From NCBI GenBank assembly GCA_922989275.2, contig OV277861.1:28922479-28986478 (forward strand): a stretch of DNA of 64,000 nt, in the 5' to 3' direction. The position numbers were made by a program, and so were the translations under genes. Positions within the stretch are counted from its first letter, which is position 1; each line of letters opens with the position of its first letter. The DNA comes from Gari tellinella (Eukaryota; Mollusca; Bivalvia; Cardiida; Psammobiidae). Positions 37,128 to 48,513 of this stretch are shown here, one piece after another. The notes beneath the pieces were generated by a model. The model did no database searches, had not been told where the DNA came from, and saw only the letters and a list, made by a program, of their open reading frames with translations.

Positions 37128-38142
37128 AAACAAGAGGCCCACGCGAGCCTAAATATCGCTCACCTGGAAAAACCAACACAAGGGTCACATATAACCCCTG
37201 GTATGGGATCACTTTTCACCCCAGAGACATAATTTTCATTGAAAAAATCTATTTTTAGCTCCTGTGACCTAGATATGCAACGGACTAGAACCATATTTAC
37301 AATATTAGATAAGGGCTTCTACAAGTGTCATCATGCCAAATATCAAAGCTCTGACCATATTAGTTTCAGAGGTAAAGATGTTTGAAGATTTCACTACATA
37401 ACTCTATGTAAAATTACAACCCCCCAGGGCGTGGTCATTTTTTACCCCAGGGACATGATTTGAACAATCTTGATAGAGGACCTGAAGACGATGCTTTGTG
37501 CCAAATATCTAAGCTCAGGGTACTGTGGTTTCAGACAAATAAGATTTAAGATTTCATTGAAAAAATCTATTTTTAGCTGCTGTGACCTAGATATGCAACT
37601 GACCATAACCATATTTACAATATTGGTTAAGGGCTTCTAGAAGAATCATCATGCCAAATATCAAAGCTCTGGCCATATTAGTTTCAGAGAAAAAGATATT
37701 TAAAGATTTCACTATATAACTCAATGTAAATTTACGACCCCGGGGCGGGGTCATTTTTTACCCCAGGGACATAATTTGAACAATCTTGATAGAGGACCTG
37801 AAGACGATTCTTTGTGCCAAATATCTAAGCTCAGGGTACTGTGGTTTCAGACAAGAAGATTTTTTAAGTTTTCATTGAAAAAATCTATTTTTAGCTCCTG
37901 TGACCTAGATAAGAAACGGACCGGAAATATTTGAACAACTTTGAAAGAGGACCATATAAGGATCATTCAGGCCAAGTTTGGTAAAAATCTATCCAGTAGT
38001 TTCGTCGGAGATGTCGTTTAAAAAAATTGTTGACGACGAACGAACAAACGGACGAACGGATGGACGGACGAATGACGACGGACGAACGACAGAGGACGAT
38101 CAAAATAGCTCACCTTGGCACTACGTGCCAGGTGAGCTAAAA
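37128..38142 (+). mobile_element. Helitron-like repeat, about three internal units
   Basis: It opens ACAAGAGGCCCACGCGAGCC and ends with AATAGCTCACCTTGGCAC, its complement and AAAAA. Units of about 310-345 bp each have CTCTATGTAAA, CCCCAGGGACAT and TGTGACCTAGATA words. The 165-codon frame 37978-38475 starts in this tail and is an artefact. Confidence 0.65.
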
Positions 38143-38375
38143 AAGGAAAACCCCTGGAATTCTCAGGAATGGCGTTCTAATTACCACAAGCTAGGAATTG
38201 CTAGGAATTTTCAAAGACCAGAAAATCCCAGGAAATCTCAAGATATCCCAGGATATCTGTTCCAATTACCACCAGCTAGGACCTCGGAGGTCCTTGTATA
38301 TCCTTGGAATTCTTTCCTTGGATTTCCTGGGATAATCCTTGGAAATTCCCAGAAACTTCTGCAAGGGAAGCCTCA
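38143..38375. repeat. Dense GGAATT/TCCTGG word cluster
   Basis: Words such as CCTGGAATTC, CTAGGAATT, CCTTGGAATTC and CCTGGGATAATCC recur in both orientations. A direct repeat of about 20 bp (TTACCACAAGCTAGGA and TTACCACCAGCTAGGA) is present at about 38180 and 38265. I do not recognise it. Confidence 0.5.
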
Positions 38376-38773
38376 AACAACAACTTTATCCCATCTTCCA
38401 CATACTGTAAGTGCCATTTGCAGTTTAGCAGTGTCATCCAAGTTTGCACAGTTTGCTAGTAATCATATGAAATGATCTGCCGTATGGAAATATTGTCCTT
38501 AGATCATCCATTATCATGTACAATTTTTCTTAATGCAAGATGTAGGAATAAAGTATGAGGTACTCAAGGGGAAAAAAGTAGGAAAAAGTAGGAAGATTTT
38601 CAATAAAATAGTAGGAATAGTAAGAACCTTTTGATACAAATGTGTACAAATTAACCTATGGATTCATTGTGCTCATAGAAGTTGAAGTTCCGGTAAGCCG
38701 TAATCTTGAATGAAATATGTTCTCACCCAAAGACATTTTTCTTTAGAAAATAATCCGATTGAACAGGCTCAAG
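38376..38773. other. No gene recognised
   Basis: Unassigned AT-rich sequence. Confidence 0.45.
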
Positions 38774-38965
38774 AGGCAATCCCACATGTGTAGGGGGGTC
38801 AGGGATTTTGAAATCCAGCGCATCTAAGGAGTCCCCTGATCAGGGTCTACACTGTTCGTCATTTTGACATATATTGTGAAAATCAACCCTAAAATGTCCA
38901 AAACAGTTTAGACTAAATTGAAAACTAGAACCGTCCATTTGAGCTTTCAGGGAGGAAAGGGTTAA
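38774..38965. repeat. Family C MITE fragment
   Basis: Right core arm and right side ending GAGGAAAGGGTTAA (TTAA 38962-38965). Confidence 0.7.
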
Positions 38966-39121
38966 AACAAGGTGAACCTACTTTACTACAAGTGCACACA
39001 TTGTTAAACTCTCCTTAAACTGGTAGTTTCCCTGACCTTTTAAGTCTAGTCACTGTACATAATGCACACTTTCACTGAACCCATGTCCCACTACCCCCAA
39101 TAACATGCAAACTCTTCTGCC

Positions 39122-39376
39122 TTAACCCTTTCCCCTATAGAAACGCCTTTTAGCGCATATAATTTATTCCTCCGCTGGAGAAAATAGTTCCAATTTAATC
39201 AGTCATGAATATATAGTAAAGGAAATATTTTCTATGTTCTAGCACATGGAAGCTTAAAGCAGGCTGAAAGTAAAGCAGAATGCGCCTTAGGGCGCATTCT
39301 GCTTTACTTTCAACCTGCTTTAAGTGGTTACCTATCTTCAATACTAGAAATAGGCTATTAGGGGGTAAAGGGTTAA
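39122..39376. repeat. Family A MITE, complete
   Basis: TTAA at 39122-39125 and 39373-39376. The core at about 39251-39324 is nearly perfect round GCGCCTTAGGGCGC. Confidence 0.88.
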
Positions 39377-39650
39377 TCCTGCTTTTGATATAAGTGTATA
39401 TGGACACTTTTTTTTAAAACAGCGTATTAAGAGCAGTAGACACAGATTAGACAGCTTCTGTCTGATCAGGGTCTATACTGTTTTCTTCTAGGATATGTCT
39501 GGCGTGAGACTTCACTACTTCCTGGGGGAAATTTCCGTATTTCATTAGCCACTGTTACAGCTCGGATCAGGATCTGCACTCTGTCTTATTGAATATCTGA
39601 TGTGAATCTGCACTATAACTTTAGGGGAAATTTCCCTATCAAACATTATT

Positions 39651-39971
39651 TTAACCCTTTCCTCCATTGAAGCACCTTTTAGCGCATTCAATTATTCCTG
39701 CACTGGAGAATATAGTTCAACTTTGTACACTCAAGAATATGTATCATAAGAAATATGTCGAGGCCCACATGGAAGATTGGGCTTGCCTAAATGTGTAGCC
39801 TCAGTAAATAAAGACGTTATTATTATTATTATTAAATATTGTCGGTATTCTAAGCAAATGATAGCTTAAAGCAGGCTGAAAGTCGAGCAGAATGCGCCTT
39901 AAGGCACATTCTGCTTGACTTCCAGCCTGCTTTAAGTGAATCTAGAAACAGGCTATGAAGTAAGGGCTTAA
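39651..39971. repeat. Family A MITE with an inserted LINE-like 3' tail
   Basis: TTAA at 39651-39654 and 39968-39971. At about 39756-39834 a foreign segment ends AATAAAGACG(TTATTA)n, typical of a 5'-truncated non-LTR retrotransposon. Confidence 0.75.
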
Positions 39972-40795
39972 CAGTGTAGATACAGATCAGACAGCTCTTT
40001 AAGAAGCTATTTGACACGAGTCAGCATTGTTCCCAGGGGAAAATGTTTCATACTTTAATAGCCAATATAATAGCTTTACATGTATATGAATATTGCAAAC
40101 AGTGTATCTGTACAGAGTATTATTGTACTATGCGAATAGTGAATAACCAGATTAGAGGGCTCCTTTAGGGTCTGCACTGTTTGTCATATTAAAATGAATT
40201 GACAAAAATGAGAATAGACTTCTGTAATTGTCTATTTGATGTTTTCAAAAGCTCTTCAATCACAGATGACCTTTGCAAATGGTTTGAATCCAGATCAGAC
40301 CCCATATTTAGTTGGTTTGATTTGGATCCAAACCGTTTGTCAATAAATCCAGTTTCTGTAAATATAATGAAGAAGAAACCATAAATATCAGGATTTTAAC
40401 AGATAACATCTTCAGCATATGACAGATACTCAGTGTAGCAAGAGTTAACTCCCTTGTCACCTGGATAGTTTGAAGTTTCTGAACTTTCCTACATTACATA
40501 ACACTATTTACCAATCTTCACCTGTATGTTGTCAGTGGATCCTTCCATTGCTGATTTTGGATTGGCTCATTATCAATTTTAAGTATAAATCTAAAATAAG
40601 ACAAATCTGTGACATATTATTCACTTCTGTTCTAAAAATAACTTTTCAATTCTGAAATTGGTTTCACAGAAACAGGATCCCATGCAGTTACAAACAGATC
40701 CATTTTGGATAGAGATCAGACCCTACATTAAGTGGGACCTGATCTGGGTCCAAACTGTTGCAAAAGTCTTCAATATCGAATACAGGTCTACAGTA
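39972..40795. repeat. Decayed MITE cores
   Basis: B/C-type palindromes without clear ends occur at about 40095-40190, 40268-40345 and 40688-40762. No gene. Confidence 0.5.
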
Positions 40796-40976
40796 CAGTA
40801 AAACCTCTTTATTACGACTACTAGAACGAAGACTTAATTGATTGCATAAAAGATAGGTGACAGCTTAAAGCAAGCTGACAGTAAAACAGAAAGCTCCTAA
40901 CTGTCACCTTGCTTTAAAGCAGTTAAACACCTAATAATTAACATGTAATTTAGTGGTCGAAATCAAGGTTTTACTG
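40796..40976. mobile_element. Tc1/mariner-type MITE with A-like core (family E)
   Basis: TA at 40794-40795 and 40977-40978. The ends are CAGTAAAACCTC and the near complement GGTTTTACTG. The core resembles family A (GACAGCTTAAAGCAAGCTG). Confidence 0.83.
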
Positions 40977-40978
40977 TA

Positions 40979-41197
40979 TTAACCCTTTACCCATAGCCTG
41001 TTTCTAGTTTTGAAAGTAGGTGACTACTTAAAGCAGGTTGAAAGTAAAGCAGAATGTGCCTTAAGGCACATTCTGCTTTACTTTCAGCCTGCTTTAAGCT
41101 ACCTTCTACTAGAATAAAGAAAATATTCATGACTGTATTAATTGAAACTATTTTCTTTAGCGGAGGAATAAATTCCTTCTATGGAGGAAAGGGTTAA
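40979..41197. repeat. Family A MITE, complete
   Basis: TTAA at both ends. The core at about 41027-41098 has GTGCCTTAAGGCAC at its centre. Confidence 0.87.
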
Positions 41198-41279
41198 AGG
41201 ATTAACAATATAAAATAGATCAGCAATGGCCCGATTACATCAAGCTGTTTGACTTGCTGATATAAAATTTGTGGTTAAT

Positions 41280-41495
41280 CTCATTGACCCCTGAAACTTC
41301 AAATGGTTAATTTCTATCACCGATTAAGTTTAGTCCACTTTTGACTACTTATATGGTTGTTTGAACAGTATAATGGGAAAATGACAAACAGGGCAGACCA
41401 AGAGGGCTTCCAGGAACCTCCTGATCTGGTTCTGTGCAGTTTGCAAAGGACAAGTGTACTATTCACAGGTACAATGAGGTGTATGTACATCGGTT
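41280..41495. repeat. Family C MITE, diverged
   Basis: CCCTGAAACTTCAAATGG side, then a shortened core GACAAACAGGGCAGACC and complement. Confidence 0.62.
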
Positions 41496-41636
41496 AATTA
41501 AGCAGCAACTCTAAATATTCATTATAAATATACATGTCTTAACAGCAGGTGTCTTGACAGCAGGCGATTGCTTAATGCTGGAGAAAAAGAAAAGCAGGAA
41601 GTAAAGAAGCTTTCTGCTTTAATTTTTTCTCCTGCA

Positions 41637-42171
41637 TTAACCCATCATGGTACCCATAGCATATTTCTAGTAATGAAGATAGGTGACCACTTAAAGCAGG
41701 ATGAAAGAAAAGCAGAATGCACCTATAGGTGCATTCTGCTTTACTTTCAGCCTGCTTTAACTCTTTCCTCCCTGAAACTTTAATTGGGACAATTCCAGTT
41801 ATTATTTTAGTCTAGTCCATTTCTGACTTTTAAGGGTTGTTTTTGTCAATGTTCAGCATTAAGACAAACAGTGAAGACCCTGATCAGAGGGCTCCTAGGA
41901 GCCCTCTGATCAGGGTCCTCACTGTTTGTTATAATGCCAAATCTGGGTCTTCACTGTTTGCATAGGACAAGTGTACTATTAACATGTATTCTGTTTGAAA
42001 AGGACGCCTATATGCAGGACTAGGGTTCAAAGGGTTAAGCTAGATCATCTGCTAGAATAAAGAAAATGTTTGTTTTGATACATATTCATGACTGTGTAGA
42101 TTAAAACTAATTTCTTCAGTGATATATAAATAAAATATGTTAAAATGTGTATCTCTGGAGTAATGGGTTAA
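41637..42171. repeat. Family A MITE interrupted by a family C MITE
   Basis: TTAA at 41637-41640 and 42168-42171. The core centre is CACCTATAGGTG. The insertion 41761-42034 sits at the TTAA next to the right core arm. Confidence 0.85.
41761..42034. repeat. Family C MITE nested in family A
   Basis: TTAA at 41757-41760 and 42035-42038. The core is perfect round CTCCTAGGAG. Confidence 0.87.
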
Positions 42172-42219
42172 GCTACCTACCACTTATATGAAATATTGAG
42201 TAGACACTTAAGCGGCCAC

Positions 42220-42437
42220 TTAACCCTTTGAACCCTAATCCTGCACATTGTGCCTTTGCAAACAGTGTATATGTGAATAGTACATTTGTCCTATGCATAG
42301 GAGCCCTCTGATCAGGGTCCTCACTGTTTGTTTTAATGCCAAACATTGCCAAACGTAACCCTTAAAAGTCAGAAATGGACTAGACTTAAATGGAAACTGG
42401 AATTGTCCATTTAAAGTTTCAGGGAGGAATGAGTTAA
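42220..42437. repeat. Family C MITE, left core arm lost
   Basis: TTAA at both ends (42220-42223, 42434-42437). The ends are CCCTTTGAACCCTAATCC and GGGAGGAATGAG. Confidence 0.83.
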
Positions 42438-42867
42438 TTAACCCAAGTATGACTGTAGCCTATTAGTAGTGGGTCAGCTAGTAATTAATTGGTTAGAAAT
42501 CGGGTAAGGTCAAATTATTACATCTGGGACTGCACCAGATACAATAGTCACGTTCATGACCTGAAATCAATTGGGTGACCGGTTTCCTTACACAATTAGA
42601 CCGCATACTTCCGATATCTAGGTTAGGGTTAGGAGTGCTAACCCTACGTTGTACATACCCTACCCTTCCATACAGGGTAAAAAGGTTATGGCTTAACCTA
42701 TTACTCCATATATACAAATGAATATGACTTTTACATGTACATGTAGTTATGAATATGGATACGGTTCCGATTGTACCCTATAATAATAATAATTGTGTTC
42801 TATATTTCTTGAAGATGGTAGTTTAAAGCACAGAATAAGGCACATTTTGCTTTAGTATCAACCTGCT
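42438..42867. other. No gene recognised
   Basis: A 74-codon minus frame (42493-42717) resembles nothing I know. A partial family A core arm lies near 42820-42868. Confidence 0.45.
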
Positions 42868-43114
42868 TTAATCCATTGCCTCATTAAATACCCCTTTTTA
42901 CACCTTAAATTGATTTCCTCTATTGAAGAAAATATAAATTATTGAATGTGGAATAAAAGAAATATTTTCTACATCCTAGCTAATGGTAGTTTAAAGCAGG
43001 TTGAAAATAAAGCAGAATGTGCCTTAATGCACATTAATTCTGCTTTACTTTCAACCTGCTTTAGGTGTTCACCTATTTCCAATACTAGAATTAAGCTATG
43101 GGGTAATGGTTTAA
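42868..43114. repeat. Family A MITE
   Basis: TTAA at 42868-42871 and 43111-43114. The core centre is diverged (GCCTTAATGCACATTAATTC). Confidence 0.82.
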
Positions 43115-43282
43115 GTGGTCACCTATTTTCAATACTTGAAACAGGCTATGGGGTAATAGAGGTTTAAGAGGTTCTTGGATTATGGATGTTTCTGTCTCTG
43201 ACATGGATTTTGGACCAATTTCGGACCAATTTCATAGACATATCTTAACCCATTTATGTCTGAATATTACAATTATTTAAAT

Positions 43283-43512
43283 TGACTCTTTGCATGCTGG
43301 GTAATATTTTTTGTCTGCAATATAAAATTTTGTCGTCTGCTGTTGTTCTTAACTTAGAATTTTCAAAATTTCTTTTAAATTCAGTGCCAGAATGGCAAAC
43401 AGTTTGGATCCTGATGAGACGCCACGTTACGCGGAGTCTCATCTAGATCCAATCTGTTTGCAGAGGTAATCACTGTGGCAGGCATATCCGCCGCTAGCGT
43501 GCTAAGAGTTAA
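43283..43512. repeat. Family B MITE, complete
   Basis: A mutated TTGA at 43283 and TTAA at 43509-43512. The core at 43395-43465 is built round CACGTTACGCGG. Confidence 0.86.
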
Positions 43513-43670
43513 TGGACTATCCCTAGGTGCTTGCTGGAATATTTCATTATAGACATACAAGGATGGTCTCAAGGCACTGTAGTGCCTGTCCTCATACAAT
43601 ATCATTTCATATTAAAGAGCAAACAGGGCAGACCCTCAACTTGACAGATGAGGAGATACTGCAAGCTTCT

Positions 43671-43928
43671 TTAACCCACCACCCCATAGCCTTCCTTCTA
43701 GTTTTGAAATAAGTGACCACTTAAAGCAAGTTGAAAGTAAAGCAGAAAGTGCCTTAAGGCGCATTCTGCTTTACTTACAATCTGCTTTAAGCTACAATCA
43801 ACTACCGGTAGAATGTAGAAAATATTTATGATAGTACATATTCATGACTTTATAAATTTAGACTATTTACTCCAGTGGAGGAATAAATTTAAGGCATAAA
43901 AAGGCGTATTTATGGGGCAATGGGTTAA
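43671..43928. repeat. Family A MITE, complete
   Basis: TTAA at both ends. The core is at about 43720-43792. Confidence 0.86.
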
Positions 43929-44002
43929 CTATGATAGATCAATTTCACCCTTCAATAATACCACTAAATACAATTTCTATTTTGGAGTTAATTAGGAGAC
44001 TG

Positions 44003-44535
44003 CTTAACCCATAACCCCATAAATATGCCTTTTAACACCTTTGATTTATTCCTCCATTAAATAAGGTTCTTCCAATTCATACAGTCATTAATATGTATTA
44101 TGAGAAATATTTTCTTTATTCTAACAGATGGTAGCTTAAAGTAAAGCAGAATGTGCCTTAAGGCACATTCTGCTTTACTTTCAACCTGCTTTAAGTAGTC
44201 ACCTATTTTCAAAATGAAAACAGGCTGGGGTAAGGGTTAAACACTGCATAACAATATAAGCAGAAAGCTCCCACAGGAGCTTTCTGCTTTTTTTAATCTG
44301 TTTTAAACTGACACAGGTGTTTAAAGCAGGTTGAAAGTAAAGCAGAAATTCTCTGAATGTTCCCCAAGGCACATTCTCTCTACTTTCAGCCTGCTTTAAG
44401 CTACCACCTACTAGGATATAGAAAATATGCCTTGTAGTATTATATTTATGATTTTATAAAACTGAACTTAATTTTCATCAGTGGAGAAATAAACTACTGG
44501 TGTAAAATGGTGTATTTATGGGGTAATAGGTTAAT
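44003..44535. repeat. Two family A MITEs, the second rearranged
   Basis: 44003-44240 is complete with TTAA at both ends. 44241-44535 has a small extra palindrome (GCAGAAAGCTCC and complement), then a core with a filled-in centre and a right end ATGGGGTAATAGGTTAA. Confidence 0.75.
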
Positions 44536-44553
44536 ATCTGCTTCTGGACATTG

Positions 44554-44770
44554 GGTTTTCGGTTAGCGCAGTGGTTAGTGCACCCACTTCTCACCAATCC
44601 AATGCATGGTAAGTTTGATCCTGGGTCGGGGCAGTATGTGAGAGGGTACATTGGTAGCATGTTTCGAAAACGTGCAGTTTCCCCTGGTACTTCAGTTTCC
44701 TCCAACAGAAATGACCAAACTTGTTTTATAATCAATGTAAAATCAAATGTTCTTTTCTGGGTATAGGATT
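44554..44770 (+). mobile_element. tRNA-derived SINE
   Basis: GGTTAGCGCAGTGGTTAGTG is A-box-like and AAGTTTGATCCTGGG is B-box-like. Downstream, CCTGGTACTTCAGTTTCCTC resembles the conserved central domain of MetaSINE-type elements. The head lacks pairing for a working tRNA. Confidence 0.7.
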
Positions 44771-44963
44771 GGTTTGTTTTGCCCAGAAAATAACACAATC
44801 TTGGTAAGAATAATTTTTCTGGTTTCAGAGTTAAAACTGTATATTCCTAAAATCTCAACACAAGTAAAAGTGACAAGTAAATATTAAAACTGAAGAAAAT
44901 TATTTTCCCCAGTTGCAGAGACAGGCAATTGGTATTCATATAATTTCAAAACCATCATTCACT

Positions 44964-45421
44964 TTAACCAATTACACAATAAATATGCCTTTTTACGCCT
45001 TAAATTTATTCATCCACTAAAGAAAATACAGTAAAACCTCGCTATTACGACCACTAAAACCAAGGCTAATTGATTGTTTAATAGACAGGTGACAGCTTAA
45101 AGCAAGGTGACAGTGAAACAGAAAGCTCCTAAAGGAGCTTTCTGTTTCACTGTCACCTTGCTTTAAGCGGTCACCTATCGTAAACACCCTAATAATTAAT
45201 ATAATTTAGTGGTCGTAATAGAGAGGTTTTACTGTAGTTCTTAAGTATACCGTAATGAATATGTATCATAAGAAATAATTTCTATATTTTAGAAGATGGT
45301 AACTTAAAGCAGGTTGAAAGAAAGCAGAATGTGCCTGAAGGCACATTCTGCTTTCTTTCAACCTGCTTTAAGTGGTCCCGTATCTTTAATACTAGAAACA
45401 TGCTATGGGGTAATGGGTTAA
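44964..45421. repeat. Family A MITE containing a family E MITE
   Basis: TTAA at 44964-44967 and 45418-45421. The E insertion lies at a TA in the left side. The core at about 45304-45372 has lost the same TA pair in both arms. Confidence 0.87.
45029..45234. mobile_element. Tc1/mariner-type MITE with A-like core (family E), complete
   Basis: TA at 45027-45028 and 45235-45236. The ends are CAGTAAAACCTC and GAGGTTTTACTG. The near-perfect core is CTTAAAGCAAGGTGACAG ... complement, about 75 percent like family A by eye. Confidence 0.87.
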
Positions 45422-45449
45422 AAGGCTTGCGGCAAAACGATGATAACAT

Positions 45450-45750
45450 TTGCAAACAGTCTGGATCCTGATGAGACAACAAATTACCCAGCATTCCAAT
45501 GTTTTACAGGCAAACAGGCCTTTAGATGAGACAACAAATTACCCAGCATTCATATGTTTTACAGGCAAACAGGCCTTTAGATGAGACAACAAATTACCCA
45601 GCATTCATATGTTTTACAGGCAAACAGGCCTTTAGATGAGACAACAAATTACCCAGCATTCATATGTTTTACACGCAAACAGGCCTTTAGATGAGACAAC
45701 AAATTACCCAGCATTCATATGTTTTACACGCAAACAGGTCTTTAGCAAAC
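45450..45750. repeat. 55-bp minisatellite derived from a family B MITE
   Basis: ATGAGACAAC recurs at 45471, 45526, 45581, 45636 and 45691, exactly 55 bp apart. The unit joins the left core arm of family B to its right end (AAATTACCCAGCATTC) through a deletion. Confidence 0.9.
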
Positions 45751-45981
45751 CAATTCTATGATAGAAAGTAGTATAATGTATATTTGGAAAACAGTTTAGA
45801 CTCCTAAAGGAGCGCTCTGATCAAGGTCTTCATGGTTTGTTTTACTTTATTTCTTTTTAAATGTTTTCTGAAATCAGTCCTAAAAACTAATGTATACCAG
45901 GTCATTTCAAAAGAAGGGAAAACTCCATGTCTTATGACAAATTCAGTTCACTAATGATGCCCTAAACCAGTCAAAACTGTG

Positions 45982-46195
45982 TTAACCCTTAGCCTGCCAC
46001 TCACGACTATAGCTCCATATGCAAACAGCTTGGATCCGGATGAGACGCCGAGTAACTCGGCGTCTCATCCGGATCCAAGCTGTTTGACACTCGGACAACA
46101 TTTTGAGCAATTTTGAGCAACTTTGAAGCACTTTGAAACTTGAAGCAGACGAGAAATATAGCAGACGACAATTTATTTGGCGGGCTAAGGGTTAA
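45982..46195. repeat. Family B-type MITE with perfect core and 13-bp ends
   Basis: TTAA at both ends. The ends CCCTTAGCCTGCC and GGCGGGCTAAGGG pair with one mismatch. The core 46020-46087 is a perfect palindrome with GCCGAGTAACTCGGC at its centre. Confidence 0.9.
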
Positions 46196-46345
46196 CTTGT
46201 ATAAATGAAAACTTCAAAAGGAAATGGCTGCTCAATGCAGATAAATAGTAATGAAGAAAGCTCAAAACAACTTTCTACATGAGTTATCTTGCAACAAACA
46301 GCCAATTGTCTACAGCAACCTTCGTCTTCAGAGACTGAGATCTGT

Positions 46346-46581
46346 AACCCTTTGATCCATAGCCTGTTTCTAGTACTCAAGATAGGTAACCACTTCAAGC
46401 AGGTGGAAAGAAAGCAGAATGCACATTCAGGAACATTCTGCTTTACTTTCAGCCTGCTTTTAGCTATCACTCTGCTAATATTATAGGAAATATTTTTTAT
46501 GTTGCACATTCATAACTGTATAAATTGGAACTATTTTCATCCAAATGGTGTAAAAAGGTGTATCTATGGAGTAAAGGGTTA
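46346..46581. repeat. Family A MITE
   Basis: Left end CCCTTTGATCCATAG, right end GGAGTAAAGGGTTAA. The core is at about 46391-46462. Confidence 0.8.
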
Positions 46582-46758
46582 AGTGAATAATCATAGAACA
46601 CTCTGAGCTCCAGAAAAGACGAAGAAACATTATCATCTTTTTCTTCATTATTTCTCCACCCAATCCTACGTTGTGACTATTCATTAGAAATGTCTCGAAG
46701 AGAGGATTCAAATGAATAGGCACAACATAGAATTTCAAAGAGACACCTTTCATGAATA

Positions 46759-47097
46759 CAGTGCTCCCTCCCTACAACGGCCATCCCAACAACAACTCCC
46801 TCCTTACAACAACCCTTGCCAAAATTCTCCAAACAGGACAATTATGTTTAAAGATTTAATTGATGCAATAGCGTCTGCTTAAAATTGTCGTATGCTGTTT
46901 TTCTGAAAGTGACATAGGACATTTTGACAGAAAATAAATTAATGACGAGTGACAAACAGTTTGAATCCAGATCAGACGCTGTGTTACGTGGCGTCTGATC
47001 TGGATTCAAACTGTTTGCAAATGTAAGTCATTTTCCCTCCAAACAACACACACAATCTTTGTCTCCCATTGGGTGTCGTTGTAGAGAGGGAGCCCTG
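46759..47097. mobile_element. MITE with CTCCCTCC ends and a B-type core (family G)
   Basis: The ends are CAGTGCTCCCTCCCTAC and the near complement GTAGAGAGGGAGCCCTG, next to TA on the left. Inside are the CAAACAGTTTGAATCCAGAT palindrome and the flanking CGTCTGC words of family B. Confidence 0.83.
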
Positions 47098-47149
47098 TGT
47101 AAGTCATAACACAGAACTTGGTAGACATAAGAATTTCAGCACAGTTGAA

Positions 47150-47452
47150 ATTGGATCATTCAAACTCATGTTAGTTCGAATATACCCATATTTCAAAATT
47201 AAAACTTGACTTTTGCCACATTTTAACATTGAAATATGGGTATGTTTGACCTAAATGAGATCAAACTATTGAAGTGAAACTTATGAAATACTTGTACGGC
47301 TGATTTTAGCAAGTTCAAAGTATGGAGTTATAGACTGTATTTGATATTCAACATTATTAACAATGTTTTCATTATATGTCTCCACCAAATCCTATGATGT
47401 GAAATTTTTTGTAATGGTATTTATCTAAAGCTAAAACACAGCTTTGACTAGG
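47150..47452. repeat. Decayed family F copy
   Basis: ACCCATATTTCAAAATTAAA and its complement round a short loop, as in 15737-15929. The ends are diverged. Confidence 0.55.
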
Positions 47453-47646
47453 TCAAAGCTCCAGATATGGAGAGTATTTAAAAAACTAAAATCTTGAATT
47501 CTGCAGTAAACCCTATGGTGCTACTACTCATCAGAATCGTCTCTTTGAGACGATTCTAATCAGTAGCCGTACCATAGGACTTCGCACTAGACTGAATTAG
47601 AAAATGTTGGATATGTTCAGTTTATTCCCTCTTATCTGGAGCCCTG
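47453..47646. repeat. Family D MITE, inverted
   Basis: The core is CAGAATCGTCTCTTTGAGAC with its continuation. The right end is CCTCTTATCTGGAGCCC. Confidence 0.8.
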
Positions 47647-48365
47647 TAGGTAATCCATGAAATTGTTTATTCCCAATAAAATATAGCAACCGAGACTTGC
47701 AGAACAAGTAAACAACCAGCCTCTAGTCCGCTTAGTTTAAAAACATGCAACAGCTTAAAATTATTTTCATTCCCATATATTTTTAACACATAAGTGTTAA
47801 TATGGAAACTCAACAAACAACAAGCTGTCAACGACCGCAGAGGGCTTTAGCTTGTGCCTCCAATAGCTAGCTATCCCAATATTCTGTCCTACATATCAGA
47901 CAGACCATACCATTCTGCTGGGAGAATAGACCTGACCCACTCATGAATATTCATAAGGTGAGTCTTATGTCAGTCAAACCTGGGAGAAGTATGCTAAATG
48001 TCAGGATATGGATCGTACTGGATTTTGCCTGCCTTGTCATTGACTGAACACAGTTAACCCACTTCAGAGCCTGTAGACTAATTTTCCTGCTGTTTCCCAG
48101 CAGTGGCTGCACCGATAGTCAGGTTCAGGGACAGAGTGCGAATGCACTCAACGAAATAAAATAGTTGGTTTGTGAATTTCTTTTTTTTTTGCCTTGGTAT
48201 CCTTCTTTTTTTTCTCGGTCACAAAAAATAACAAGCGTCAATACTGAATTATTCATGGTCTGCTTTCTAATAAAATACTGGGATGTTTTTCATTTGACAA
48301 TAGAAACTCGGTCTGTCTTTAGTGTATTCTGTTCTTGGAAATGGCATAGACAAATAATGTAGACT
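47647..48365. other. No gene recognised
   Basis: Unassigned sequence with a 15-nt T/A-biased run near 48178-48225. Confidence 0.45.
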
Positions 48366-48513
48366 TAACCCATTACCCCATAGCCTGTTTCTAATATTGA
48401 AGAGGTTAATATTTCTTATGATACATATTTATGACTGAATAAAGTGGAACTATTTTCCTTAGTATAGAAATATATTAAAGACGTAAAAAGACGTAGTATG
48501 GGGTAATGGGATA
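48366..48513. repeat. Family A MITE lacking the whole core
   Basis: The left side CCCATTACCCCATAGCCTG up to ATTGAAGAG joins directly to the right side (AATATTTCTTATGATAC ... GGGGTAATGGGATAA). Confidence 0.82.

Noticed and set aside
37978..38475. 165-codon plus-strand frame
   Set aside because: It starts inside a Helitron-like tail and runs through the GGAATT word cluster; the translation has no domain and is low in complexity.
44554..44625. Possible tRNA gene
   Set aside because: A- and B-box-like words are present but no acceptor stem or anticodon arm pairs; it is the head of a SINE.
45450..45750. Regular short repeats resembling a CRISPR array
   Set aside because: Units are contiguous and without variable spacers, they derive from a MITE, and the DNA is eukaryotic.
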